A DNA stretch of 64,000 nt, from positions 11,839,412 to 11,903,411 of the forward strand of contig NC_061065.1 in the NCBI RefSeq assembly GCF_021917145.1. The letters run 5' to 3'. Both the position numbers and the translations under genes were made by a program. The notes below the pieces were generated by a model, which searched no databases, was not told where the DNA came from, and saw nothing but the letters and a program-made list of their open reading frames with translations. This DNA comes from Hypomesus transpacificus. Lineage: Eukaryota; Chordata; Actinopteri; Osmeriformes; Osmeridae. Shown here in pieces: positions 11,462 to 21,559 of the stretch; within the stretch, counting starts at the first letter, position 1; each line of letters opens with the position of its first letter.

Positions 11462-11653
11462 GCCATGAACTGGTCTTGAGGACCAGTGGTTCTACCCAGC
11501 CTCTAACTTATCCTGCCCCAGGTCAGGGTTCAGTTCTGGGGCTCAGGTAACTCTCTACCTGGTGTTCCTGGTGGCCATCCTGGTCACCGTCATGGGCAAC
11601 TCTGTGATCATCATCTCCATCACCCATTTCAAGCAGCTCCACAGTCCAACTGT
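11462..11653 (+). pseudogene. Truncated TAAR (N-terminus to ICL1 only)
   Basis: The frame from [18 protein letters not shown] through TM1 (LYLVFLVAILVTVMGNSVII) to [10 protein letters not shown] is recognisable and open. The candidate ATG at 11474 is out of frame with it. Similarity stops abruptly after CAGTCCAACT, where functional genes continue with [11 protein letters not shown]; the following bases read GTGGGTGAG. The rest of the receptor is missing and a palindromic minisatellite lies immediately downstream. It is a broken duplicate with a partial promoter. Confidence 0.85.
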
Positions 11654-11764
11654 GGGTGAGCATTAGTAGATGTGTAGAACTGTATAGGTAGGGTAGGACT
11701 GTATAGGAGCTGTTCATATTTTATCACCACACACAATAATGCAGTGGCGGTTAGAACGGAAACT

Positions 11765-12075
11765 GTACTGTACTGTAGCTAGTGGTACGTGCCAGTGGAG
11801 CGAGAGGCACATGTCAGTGCCTCCACTGGCACGTGACAGTAGCTAGTGGTACATGCCAGTGCATCTACTGGTACGTGCCAGTGGCTAATGGTACGTTCCA
11901 GTGGAGCGAGTGGTACGTGACAGCGTCTCCACTGGCACATGACAGTTATTGCTAGTGGTACATACCACTGCTGCCAGTGGTACATGACAGTTAGCCTACT
12001 GTATAGTTGCTAGTGCTACGTACCACCGCTGCCAGTGGTACGTGACAGCACCTCCACTGGCACATGACAGCTACT
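11765..12075. repeat. Minisatellite of mutually inverted units
   Basis: Variants of GCTAGTGGTACGTGCCAGTG alternate with their approximate reverse complements (CCACTGGCACGTGACAG). The array can therefore fold into many short hairpins. About ten degenerate units are present, and open frames across it are by-products. Confidence 0.8.
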
Positions 12076-12239
12076 GTTCTCTTGCAACTTTTGTTTACTG
12101 TTGTGTAACTGCCCTGCGGCCATTTTAGAATAGAACACCAGGCTAAATACTTTTTTTTTTTTTATATATGTTTAATTGTTTGTGCTAACAGACTCCAAAC
12201 CTTACTTTTGATGTCTCACTACAAGCTCACCATACAAAG

Positions 12240-12925
12240 TAGTCATTGTGTCAGCTTTTGAATCTCAGCTACGCGAGTGCCAACGAAGACCTTGAAATGG
12301 CAAGATTCCGATCGCAGCACTGTTGTAGAGTTGGTCCACATGACTGTCTTCTTAATCTCCAGAGTGAGCTCATCACTAAGGAGTTTGGAGAGCTGGGCTC
12401 CCGTGAGTGCACCACACAGCTCCAGCCGGGGCATTGAGTGCAAACGTCTTGGAGCTACCCTGAATCGGGCCAACACGAAAGCCAGGTGCGCGGTGCCGTC
12501 ATTGTCCACCATTCTAAGATACGCCACCGCCCCCTAGGCCTGATCAGATGCGTCACAAAATATATGCAGCTCCTTTTCTCTTCCTGAGGAAGCAATGTCC
12601 TGAGGTGGATATGGACGAGTGAGGCTTACTTAAGGGAGGAAGCACAGCTCTTCTTCCCAGTCTCTCCACTGCTTGACAAGGTCTGGAGGCAGCTGGGTGT
12701 CATCCCATCCTCTGTGCTTGTCCCACAGGCATCTCACCAGCATCTTGGCTCCTTTAGTGTACAGCAGGATGAAACCTACATATAAGGGGTTGTATTGGAT
12801 GGCGAGCGCCTTATAGATGTTGCACATGCTGGGCTCACCATACTGGACTGGACAATGTTTGTACCCAAGCATGTCAGTAGGGAAGTTCCGCAGAATTCTG
12901 CATTAGCAAAACACAAAAAGTGGCT
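12240..12925 (-). mobile_element. BEL/Pao LTR-retrotransposon fossil (pol fragment)
   Basis: Read on the minus strand, the pieces resemble the Pao-type peptidase/RNase H region of BEL/Pao pol. One piece contains MPRLELCGALTGAQLSKLL and VGTRVAEIQ; the other contains GYKHCPVQYGEPSM and the LWDKHRGWDD...QWRDWEEEL region. No LTRs, gag or integrase are seen nearby. The copy is an old, clearly broken internal fragment with several breaks. Confidence 0.75.
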
Positions 12926-13369
12926 TCATCCCAAGATCACAGACAGTGCAGCTAATTTAATGCTCAACACTTCAACTGGGGCTTAGCTTATTACTTGAAA
13001 GAGGAATTATTTATTGTGTTGTCTCAGTTACACCATCAGGGGTGGGAAATACTGTGACTTGCTAAAGTAGGAAAATGGCTAGTAGAACTTAACATTTCAT
13101 AATCATTTCAGTAAATCAAGCTGCACTGCAAGACCCAGTGAAATGTTATATAGCCTACAGCTAGCAAACTAACCAGCATTGACATCCTATCCTCAGTATT
13201 TGCAAGTTAGCTAAACTTATACTATATCTAAAATAATTTTGTAGACATTGCAATGTATTTTGCCACTAAATATTGGTGTTAAGTTGTTATCTTTTTTCTA
13301 AAATGTCCCTTTCTACTATAATATTTTGTCTAATATTAGCTGACATTTAACTACCTACATTTGTGATAA

Positions 13370-13445
13370 TAATAATAATGAGACTTATTTAAATACATTT
13401 CATACACGAATTGCAGCTCAAAATGCTTTACATAAAAACAATAAT
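13370..13445 (+). repeat. Short dispersed repeat fragment
   Basis: Text of the type GCAGCTCAAAATGCTTTACATAAAAA is a frequent teleost interspersed motif resembling 'tttatatagcgc...aaagtgctttacat' repeats. It lies directly next to the minisatellite. Its family is not determined. Confidence 0.35.
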
Positions 13446-13489
13446 ACAGGTGATGAAAGTAAAAATACAATAAAAATAAATAAAAATAC

Positions 13490-13845
13490 AAGCCGCAGTC
13501 TTTGCGGGAATCCAAAACACACTAGCCGCAGTCTTGGCGGTATATCGAGCCACAGTCTTTGTGGTTTCCCAAAACAAGCCGCAGTCTTTGCGGTAACTCG
13601 AGCCACAGTCTCTGCGGTATCTCGAGCCACAGTCTTTGTGGTTTCCCAATATAAATAAAAATGTAACTCAACAAAGCCACAGTCTTTACGGGAATCCCAA
13701 ACACACAAGCCGCAGTCTTTGCGGTATCTCGAGCCACAGTCTTTGCGGTATCTCGAGCCACAGTCTTTGTGGGTTTCCAGTATAAACTCACAAGCCGCAG
13801 TGTTTGCGGTGTCTCGAGCCACAGTCTTTGCGGTAGCCTAACTCA
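13490..13845. repeat. Minisatellite, ~24-base unit
   Basis: Repeats of GAGCCACAGTCTTTGCGGTA and close variants (AGCCGCAGTCTTTGCGG) occur about a dozen times, with two larger unit types alternating. The antisense open frames made of KTVARDTA-like peptides come from this array and are not genes. Confidence 0.85.
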
Positions 13846-14240
13846 ACAGAAAATGCTTTGTAGACTACCATGTTGTAGGCGTTAGGCCCTTTTCATAGCC
13901 AAGTGCATCTATACATAAGAAAACAGGAAGGGCTGGAATAGTATGTCCTATCATTTTCTTTTGGATTGTCTCACCTGGTCACAAGGCCGTAGCCATGGAT
14001 TCAACATTGGGGAGGACTAATTCAATTTTTAATGATAATTGTGGACAGCGTGTTCCTGTTAGCGTAACACATTTCTATTTTTATATCAATATATTGGGGG
14101 GGACATTTTGACCAGATTTAGGGGGGGGGGTGTAACTAATGAGTTGGACAAAATAATCCAATAAACCATACCCTCTAAATCTCTTCGGAGTAAAGCCAGT
14201 CTAGCTCCTTTGTTGTTTTTTAGGCCTTATTTTGAGCAAC

Positions 14241-14273
<33 letters not shown>

Positions 14274-14350
14274 GACAATCATGCACATACACAAACATAA
14301 GCAACTCATCAATAAAGTGAATCTTGCAGCATCATGCATGTGCTGTGCTG

Positions 14351-14410
14351 TGACTGGAGGAGGAAACCAGCAGAGGGGCGTGACTCCAGGAATATCAAGA
14401 ATATAAATCT
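14351..14410 (+). promoter_or_regulatory. TAAR upstream module, gene B
   Basis: TGACTGGAGG, CAGAGGGGCGTGACTCCAGG and AATATCAAGAATATAAAT form the clearest copy of the module, with a TATA box at 14401. A donor (GTGAGTAT) follows at 14489 and an acceptor (TTCTTCACAG) ends at 14654. A CA repeat lies about 100 bases upstream. Confidence 0.65.
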
Positions 14411-14665
14411 TATTGTCATCTTGATCATTGTCATCTTGATCATTCTTATTTCATTTCATGGATTGATCTATAATCTTGTCTTTGTCATGTGAGTATGATG
14501 GCTATGTGATTGTCCCTTTGTTGTTTTGGTAATTTATACTATTATCAGGTTTGTGGTGTATGCTGGCATTGACTGAGTATGTGGTGTATACTTGTTTGGC
14601 CAAGGTTTCAGAGACATACAGTGCAGATGTGTGCGTATGTTATTTTCTTCACAGATTTTGTTTTT

Positions 14666-15694
14666 ATGGCAAGTCCTGAAGACCAGTGGTGCTACCCAGC
14701 CTTTAACTTGTCCTGTCCTAGATCGGTGTTCAGTTCTGGGGCTCAGGTAACTCTCTACCTGGTGTTCCTGGTAGGCATCTTGGTCACCATCCTGGGCAAC
14801 TCTGTGGTCATCATCTCGATCGCCCACTTCAAGCAGCTCCACAGTCCAACCAACATGATGGTGATGTCTCTTGCTCTTGCTGACCTGTTGGTAGGGGCAA
14901 TTGTGATGCCCTTCAGCATGGTCCGGAGTGTCGAGGGATGCTGGTACTATGGTGATGATTTCTGTCTCCTCCACTCCAGCTTTGACATGTTCCTCACCAT
15001 TGTCTCTATCTTTCACCTTGTTTCCATCGCCATTGATCGCCATGAAGCGGTCTGCAACCCTATGCTCTACTCAGCCCACATCACCATGCCTGTGGCCTGG
15101 ATCATGATCTCAGCCAGCTGGGTAATAGCAGGTCTGTACTCTTATGGCCTACTTTACTTCAAGGCTAATGTGGCTGGACTAGAGGACTATCTGGAATCTA
15201 TTCAATGTCTGGGTGGTTGTTACTTATTGTTCAACCATCTGTGGGGTGTATTAGACACACTGATATCTTTTTTCTTTCCTGTGTCTATCATGATGGGTTT
15301 ATATGCTGAGATTTTCCAGGTAGCTAAGGAGCATGCCAGGAGGATAGAAGACAGCAGCCATGGAGGGGTAAGGAAACTTAATGAGGGAGAGAAGAGGGGG
15401 GCGGTGTCGAAGCGCTCAGAGCGCAAAGCAGCCAAGACACTAGGTATAGTGGTGGGAATTTTTATATTTTGCTGGATGCCGTTCTTTGTGAACTCCATCA
15501 TAGATCCTTACACTAACTTTAGTACGCCTGCTATTTTATTTGAGGTGTTTGTGTGGTTAGGCTACTTTAACTCCACTTTAAACCCTATTATCTATGCTAT
15601 GTTCTACCCCTGGTTCAGAAAGTGTGTTATTGCCATTGTCACCATGGAGATATTCACCAGACACTCATCTGATATGAATGTGTTTGTTACTTGA
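14666..15694 (+). CDS. taar: TAAR gene B (TAAR13-like), Asp3.32/Asp5.42
   Basis: A 342 aa amine GPCR. ATG 14666 (MASPEDQW) is chosen because the TTCTTCACAG acceptor ends 11 bases upstream; the longer frame from 14579 would be intronic. Asp107 (3.32) lies in HSSFDMFLT and Asp197 (5.42) in [12 protein letters not shown], the diamine-type pair also seen in genes A and H. TM1-TM2 read [24 protein letters not shown] and [20 protein letters not shown], unlike gene A. From ICL3 to TM7 the protein is identical to A, with a few silent differences. The end of the reading frame (DMNVFVT and stop) is duplicated directly downstream as part of a 74-base tandem repeat. Confidence 0.93.
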   Translation: MASPEDQWCYPAFNLSCPRSVFSSGAQVTLYLVFLVGILVTILGNSVVIISIAHFKQLHSPTNMMVMSLALADLLVGAIVMPFSMVRSVEGCWYYGDDFCLLHSSFDMFLTIVSIFHLVSIAIDRHEAVCNPMLYSAHITMPVAWIMISASWVIAGLYSYGLLYFKANVAGLEDYLESIQCLGGCYLLFNHLWGVLDTLISFFFPVSIMMGLYAEIFQVAKEHARRIEDSSHGGVRKLNEGEKRGAVSKRSERKAAKTLGIVVGIFIFCWMPFFVNSIIDPYTNFSTPAILFEVFVWLGYFNSTLNPIIYAMFYPWFRKCVIAIVTMEIFTRHSSDMNVFVT

Positions 15695-15817
15695 CATGTC
15701 ATTATTGTTGCCGGTGTGTCAGTTTAGAAAATTAAGATTAAACTGATATGAATGTGTTTGTTACTTGACATGTCATTATTGTTGCCGGTGTGTCAGTTTA
15801 GAAAATTAAGATTAAAC
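15670..15817 (+). repeat. 74-base tandem duplication over the gene B stop
   Basis: The unit beginning TGATATGAATGTGTTTGTTA occurs at 15670-15743 and again at 15744-15817, practically identical. It carries the last codons, the stop and the first part of the 3' UTR. The coding frame ends in the first copy, so the protein is unaffected. It is a recent event. Confidence 0.85.
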
Positions 15818-16139
15818 AGATGTGCAGTTTAGTGAGTGTGTCGCATAAGCTGTTCCATATTGTCCCTCTCAGCCTACAACCCCAAACAGCATCATACATT
15901 TCCTGTCAAACCTCTGTGGTTCTTTGTTGTTCATGCATCAGTTAGGTCTCAGAGTAACTCAGCAGGATCAACAAAAACATGAGGTAACAGAGGGAGTGGT
16001 GATACAGTTTTCCAGCCTTCTCTTTGCACATGTACTGTAGTCCAAGTATGGATACTATGGATTTTATTTGCTAAAAACATCTCGTAAAACTTATTCAAAA
16101 CTGTTTCCCTGCTGTGCTACTGCAATCAAAAGCATCCTT

Positions 16140-16260
16140 TTTTCAATTCAATTCAAGTTTATTGTCCTATGTGCAGGATACACAAGTATACAAGTACAAG
16201 GATTAGCTTTGTACCGCAGAGCAACCTACAACAGTGCAGTTTTTTCATAATCAAATAGAT
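16140..16260 (+). repeat. Dispersed repeat (TTCAATTCAAGTTTATTGTC type)
   Basis: ATTCAATTCAAGTTTATTGTC, followed by TACAAGTACAAGGATTAGC and an A/T-rich tail, is the kind of interspersed repeat common in fish. No coding capacity is present and the family is undetermined. Confidence 0.4.
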
Positions 16261-16459
16261 AGAAGCCGACAATAATAACAATAAAAGATAAGATAATAAT
16301 TTAAAAAAAAATATATATATTATTCACAAAACTCACTGAGTAATGTAACGAAACAGTGAGGGTAGGCTGTTGCAAGGTGTTTATAATAAGTGCAAATGTG
16401 CAAAGTTTATGCTGTGCAAGTTAGTACATAGACTGTAAAGTTGTGATATGCAGGAAGGA

Positions 16460-16860
16460 GGTGGGGGGTAATAATTCTGGGCAACTCTGTGGTCAATGAA
16501 TGATCATTTAAAATGTTGCAAAGATATTTAAAGAAAAACTCAGTTGGGTTACGTTGATCCATGTTGCGCATCAAAAGGACAATGCTGTCATTGTCTTGCA
16601 CTAGTTTTACCACAACTGTAAAACTGTGTGAAGAGCTATAGTGGTTAGCCTACTCTACATGTAACTCCACTTAAACCCTATCAGCTATGCAAAACGTTGG
16701 TTCAGGAATTGTCTTCATCTCATTCTCACCCTGAATATATTCAACAAACACTCTTTGTGGCCTTTTTACTAACCTCAATCAGATTACCTGTATGATTATA
16801 AACAGGTGTACTGCCTATAAGGGCCACATTAGCTGTTACTTATCTGCTCTGCCTATAACC
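16460..16860 (+). pseudogene. TAAR relic (TM1 scrap, TM7 and C-tail, 3' flank)
   Basis: A short scrap at 16470-16500 (ATTCTGGGCAACTCTGTGGTC) matches TM1. Bases 16655-16770 match TM7 and the C-tail: CTCCACTTAAACCCTATCAG, then TTGGTTCAGGAATTGTC and a CTGAATATATTCA-type end. The following flank to about 16860 (AGATTACCTGTATGATTATAAACA, then GCCACATTAGCTG) also recurs after gene E and after the relic at 27745. Almost the whole receptor is gone. Confidence 0.65.
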
Positions 16861-17102
16861 AGGCCTATTCTTTTTTTTCTTCTTAATCATCAAGACTACA
16901 GATTTCATGTCAGCAGGATCTAAGGTTAGCAATAGAATAAGGTAATGAAGAAAGTTGGGTCATCTAATAACCACAAAGAAACTAAAATTATCCAAAAAAT
17001 TCCAGTTTGGATATCCAATGCAATCGAAAATTCAATTATGGTCAATTATTCAATCAGCATGAAAGATCCACTCTAGGAATGGCAGCGAAAAACGTGATGC
17101 TG

Positions 17103-17330
17103 ATGTTGTTAGCCCTGCCCTGGCTGACCTGTTAGCTTATTGTGATGCCCTTCAGTACGGTCCAGACTATACAGGGCTGCTGGTACTATGGCAACACTTT
17201 CTGAATAAAGGACTTTCCACAGTCATTTGCTGGGGTGGCTGTACTTTAATTTTCAATAATCTGTGGGGGGATCTTGAACACAATCATTATTTTCTGTCAA
17301 CCAGTGTCTATAATGTTAAGTTTGAGCATC
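17103..17330 (+). pseudogene. TAAR relic (TM2-TM3 and TM5 pieces)
   Basis: GCCCTGGCTGACCTGTTAG, then GTGATGCCCTTCAGTACGGTCC and CAGGGCTGCTGGTACTATGG, matches TM2 to the start of TM3. After a large internal loss, TGGGGTGGCTGTACTTTAATT continues into ECL2-TM5-like text ending near 17330. It lies after the TM7 relic, so the two pieces are either different dead genes or a rearranged one. Confidence 0.7.
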
Positions 17331-17540
17331 ATGGTTAAACAATTAGTTCAACTGAACAGTGTACATTCAAATTAGAATCCCCTGCATATAGGTAGAGGAT
17401 TAATAAATAATTCAAAGGGAACAATAGATATCTAAAATTGCGTTTTTCTCCTTCTCTATGCAACACAAACACACAACTGCATGAGCAGCTCATTAGCGAA
17501 TACAGTACAGTATCCAGCATGTGATACCTAAGGCCTGTTG

Positions 17541-17600
17541 TGACTGGAGGAGAAGCTGGCAGAGGGGTGTTGCTGAGGTTATATCAAGAATATAAATGTT
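17541..17600 (+). promoter_or_regulatory. TAAR upstream module, gene C
   Basis: TGACTGGAGG, GGCAGAGGGGTGTTGCTGAG and ATATCAAGAATATAAATG with TATA at 17590. The donor GTGAGTAT is at 17671 and the acceptor TTTCCAG ends at 17857, upstream of ATG 17875. Confidence 0.65.
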
Positions 17601-17874
17601 ATTGTTCCCTTCACTTAATACACTCAATCAAATGATCACAATATCTTGAATGTCTAACGGTCTGTGGTGTGTGAGTATATTTGCTAAGTGTGTAAGTTGA
17701 CAATATGCTGTTAAAGGTGAATAATTGAATAATTGCTTATGTTATATGGTTTGTAGTGTATTGCTTACTAGGAATGGTGTATGTGTTATTCTGCAAATGT
17801 TCAATATATGTGCATTTATGTGCATATATCAAATAATTTAAAGCCTTTAGTTTCCAGATACTGTGTTTCTGGCC

Positions 17875-18903
17875 ATGGATACCCCGGAGGACCAGTGGTG
17901 CTACCCAGCCTCTAACCTGTCCTGCCCCAGGTCAGTGTTCAGTCCTGGGGCTCAGGTAGCTCTCTACCTGGTGTTCCTGGTGGGCATCTTGGTGACCATC
18001 CTGGGTAACTTTGTAGTCATCATCTCCATCGCCCATTTCAAGCAGCTCCACAGTCCAACCAACATGATGGTAATGTCTCTAGCTCTGGCTGACCTGTTGG
18101 TAGGTTTAACTGTGATGCCCTTCAGCATGATGAGGACTGTACAGGGCTGCTGGTACTATGGCGACTCTTTCTGTCTCCTCCACTCCAGCTTTGACATGCT
18201 TCTCTCTGTTGCCTCCATCTTCAACCTGGTCTCCATCGCTATTGATCGCCATGAGGCAATCTGCAACCCTATGCTCTACTCAGCCCGCATCACCATGCCT
18301 GTGGCCTGGATCATGATCTCAGCCAGCTGGGTAATAGCAGCTCTGTACACCTATGGACTCCTCTACTCCAAGACTAACATGGCTGGACTAGAGGACTTCC
18401 TGGAGTCTATTAAATGTCTGGGTGGTTGTTACTTATTGTATAACTCTCTGTGGGGGACATTAAACTCAATCATACTTTTTTTCTTCCCTGTATGCGTCAT
18501 GGTGGGTTTGTATACTGAGATCTTCCAGGTAGCTAAGAAGCATGCCAGGAGGATAGAGGATGGCAGTCATGGAGTGGGGGTAAATCTTAACCAGGGAAGG
18601 GAGAGGGGGGGAGTGTCGAAGCGCTCAGAGCGAAAAGCAGCCAAGACACTAGGTATAGTGGTGAGTGTGTTTATATTCTGCTGGATGCCATATTTTGTTG
18701 ACTCCCTTATAGATCCCTACATTGGCTTTGCTACACCTGGGCAACTGGTTGAGGTGTTTTTTTGGTTTGGTTACTTTAACTCCACTCTAAACCCTATAAT
18801 CTATGCTCTATTCTACCCCTGGTTCAGGAAATGTGTTCATCTAACTGTCACCCTGAAGATATTCATAAGACACTCATCTGATATGAACGTGTTTGGTCAT
18901 TAA
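17875..18903 (+). CDS. taar: TAAR gene C (TAAR13-like), Asp3.32/Asn5.42
   Basis: A 342 aa amine GPCR starting [11 protein letters not shown] at ATG 17875. Asp107 (3.32) is present in HSSFDMLLS, but TM5 reads [12 protein letters not shown], so residue 197 (5.42) is Asn. Loss of the second acid predicts a mono-amine rather than diamine preference (inference from the zebrafish TAAR13c work). TM7 has [19 protein letters not shown]3 ([17 protein letters not shown]) and the ending NVFGH are shared with minus-strand genes D and F, so C is an inverted member of that clade. Its 3' flank near 19150-19270 also matches the D and F flanks. Confidence 0.93.
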   Translation: MDTPEDQWCYPASNLSCPRSVFSPGAQVALYLVFLVGILVTILGNFVVIISIAHFKQLHSPTNMMVMSLALADLLVGLTVMPFSMMRTVQGCWYYGDSFCLLHSSFDMLLSVASIFNLVSIAIDRHEAICNPMLYSARITMPVAWIMISASWVIAALYTYGLLYSKTNMAGLEDFLESIKCLGGCYLLYNSLWGTLNSIILFFFPVCVMVGLYTEIFQVAKKHARRIEDGSHGVGVNLNQGRERGGVSKRSERKAAKTLGIVVSVFIFCWMPYFVDSLIDPYIGFATPGQLVEVFFWFGYFNSTLNPIIYALFYPWFRKCVHLTVTLKIFIRHSSDMNVFGH

Positions 18904-20760
18904 TCTGGAGGTTTTTTAGGCCAGCGTGTCTGCTGGCATTACAACTAAACAAAATGGTTGTGATGTGTTCACTGTTTGGCTTGTTAAAATAGTTTAATCA
19001 GGATCTCAGCCAAAACACCAGCATGTAGGTATTATCAGGTAAAGGTGGTATGTGTGTGTGCTTTTCTATTTTTTTCTCGCCTTGGCCTGAAACACCAAGC
19101 CAAATCCTCAGTACCTCTAGTTAATTACACCCTATACCTCCTTTTAAGTCCTCCATTCTGCCCCACCTTCAGAGAGCGAAAGAGTATATTTTACCCTTGC
19201 ACATATTGGCTAAGCCTGCTGCTTATCAAGACTTCCTTAAACCTTTCTGCTGTGCTGCTGCAATTAAATGTAACAAAGTTGTGAAAGAAAAGTATAATCT
19301 TTTGACTTACAGTCTACCTTACACTGCATAATACACAGTTGAACTTACCTAAAATTACGTGTTGACATATACTATCTCCCCTAGGAATTTTGCCCCAAAT
19401 ACTTTAAGAAAATTATTAAACCAAAAATTACCCCTGAATCAGAATTGTACGCACTGTATGGTGAATTAGGCCTGCAATTATGACAGCTGTCTTAACCATG
19501 CATTTAATGAGCTGAATGTTTTGGGGTTAAGACAATTTAAAAGAGAACATTTATGATACATTTGGATCAACATGACATGATATTATGTACGAAAAAGCAA
19601 ACAATTGTAGGCTTCATAATAAATATGTATTATGTAGTATTGGCAATTTGTTAAAAGAATTGGCAATTTGTTAAAAGAATTGGCAATTTGTTAAAAGAAT
19701 GAGAAAACTAATTCATGACTTTTATAAGGTGCATAAATAACTAGATGATTTGTAGGTTAACAAGTACTTACTTTTAATTATGATTAGAGAAATGTAGATA
19801 CCAAAACGTCATCACAGGCACTGCAATGTCTATAATTCCAGAACTGTGTGTATGTCACTGAAATCTTACTCACTGACTGCATCACAGGCACTTTTCCCTA
19901 TCTATAAAATAATGCGGAGCATCACAATTAGCTTATAAGACCCCGCTTGACACATTTGACATCCTAAAAACAACCAGCCCTGTATTCTTGAGGTGATGTC
20001 ATAGCACAATATTGTCCAAAATTGAGACATGCAACTCACTGATTTTTGAGATAAGGGACAAAACATGTCCTACATAGAAAAGTAAAATGTATGTTAAAAA
20101 TAAATATATTCTTAATGTAATTCTGCGTACTCATGACATTAATTTCACTAGTGCACATTGCCCTTGATGCAGTCAGTGATGTCGGTGAAACACACACACA
20201 TGCACAGATTCCTGTAGTTGAAGTTAGTTTCCCTCCGAAATAGATTTATGTTAGTTGGGGGTTGTGATTGACATGGGTTCATGGTTATTATTGGTATGTA
20301 AGTACTGTTAAAAGAACATTGAAAGTAGTAAATTAGGAGTTTAGCACAATTGAAAGAGATATCCTAACTACTTCAAACATACATATAAACCTACTGTTTA
20401 CTTAATTATTTGTTTGTTTATATGTCACAAATATTTATGAAACTGTTATTGAAGACGGACTTTACATTTAACGATGGCAACTTTGCAGGTAAAAATGTAA
20501 GTCTTACAGTAGATGAGATCAGTGGATGAGATCAGCAGCAAAAAGTCCCCCCATTCAAAGATGTTGAAAGTGGGCCGTCTATAAAACTGACTTGTCAGCC
20601 AGCGGATACTTTTTTTTACTTGAAGATTGTGATTTCCTTATCTTCCTCTAGTCACATTTTGTCCAGATGCCATTTCAGATGAATGTCTACTGTCCAGAAA
20701 GCTGACACCCCAGCCAATGCTAAAGTAACGGAAGTGGGCAGTTTTTAGATTCAAAGGAAA
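18904..20760. other. Intergenic between gene C and the next relic
   Basis: The first ~370 bases are the gene C 3' flank, homologous to the D/F flanks. After that it is AT-rich sequence with one three-unit tandem repeat at 19641-19700 (TGGCAATTTGTTAAAAGAAT). CACTGACTGCATCACAGGCAC near 19858 has no clear partner. No gene is seen. Confidence 0.45.
19641..19700 (+). repeat. Three perfect 20-base tandem units
   Basis: TGGCAATTTGTTAAAAGAAT is repeated three times without change, a recent small expansion in non-coding DNA. Confidence 0.95.
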
Positions 20761-21087
20761 AGTGTTCAGATATATTAACCAGTAACCACATGTAGTGAGG
20801 ATTTAGCTGGGATCTCTGGCCAAAAGGATAAACAGATGGAACAGAACACTCACATAACTTTACCTAGAAATACCTATACAATTTATTTAGATGAAGTCAT
20901 AGTAGATCTACACAAGAGAGCACAAGAACACGCAGGCCCGTTGAGGTCAATCAACCAACAGGCTAACCACAACACACCTAATCAACTACCAAACACATTT
21001 ATATCTTCAGGGTGACAATGAGATGAACACATTTCCTGAACCAGTGGTAGAACAGAGCATAGATGATAGGTTTTAAAGTGGAGTTAT
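20760..21087 (-). pseudogene. TAAR relic, C-terminal end and 3' flank
   Basis: On the minus strand, bases 21087 down to about 20990 match the TM7/C-tail end of genes D and F (TAACTCCACTTTAAAACCTATC, then a CTGGTTCAGGAAATGTGTTC-type end). The part from 20990 down to 20760 resembles their 3' flank. Similarity ends sharply after TM7. Everything upstream of TM7 is lost. Confidence 0.7.
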
Positions 21088-21183
21088 GAGATGGATAGAT
21101 ATGAGATATAGGCAATATCAGTGGTGCTGCATTAGTGTACCATCATGTAACTAGATGGCAGTAGCGTGCTGGTGTGTACAGTA

Positions 21184-21555
21184 CAGTCGTGGCCATAAGT
21201 TTTGGCAATGACAAATGTTGTGTTTTGCTAAGTTTGCTGGTTCAGTATTTGAGGAAAATATTTTCACATGTTTCTATAGAATACTGGAATACAATAAGGC
21301 ACATTTCATATTTTTTAAGCTTTTTTGGGGCGAACATTTTCAAGCACATAGTCCCCTCTTTTACAGCAGTCGATCTGCTCTTAAAATCCAATCATAATGA
21401 TAGAGTGATTTCACCTGGCTAGAACTAGTTCACACTTTCCCCTGTACTGATGATATGATTAACTGAAATTATATTAGCAGTCATTTAATGCCAAGGCCTA
21501 GCAAGCTTTATAAACACAAAATGTATGTCGCTTCCAATACTTTTGGCCACGGCTG
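21184..21555. mobile_element. Tc1/mariner-type MITE
   Basis: Terminal inverted repeats start CAGTCGTGGCCATAAGTTTT on the left and CAGCCGTGGCCAAAAGTATT on the right (reverse complement). They are flanked by TA at 21182-21183 and 21556-21557, the Tc1/mariner target. The 372-base body has no transposase. This is a non-autonomous copy; the imperfect repeats suggest moderate age. Confidence 0.85.
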
Positions 21556-21559
21556 TATA

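Noticed and set aside
13418-13822. Minus-strand KTVARDTA/CGSRYRKD repeat frames
   Set aside because: Product of the 24-base minisatellite at 13490-13845.
14579-14665. N-terminal extension of gene B (29 codons); similar 18-codon extensions of G and H
   Set aside because: These bases lie before a good 3' splice acceptor, and all sister proteins align from the downstream ATG.
14534-15043. Minus-strand frame opposite gene B (and similar frames opposite the other TAARs)
   Set aside because: Shadow of a conserved GPCR; no independent start context or conservation pattern.
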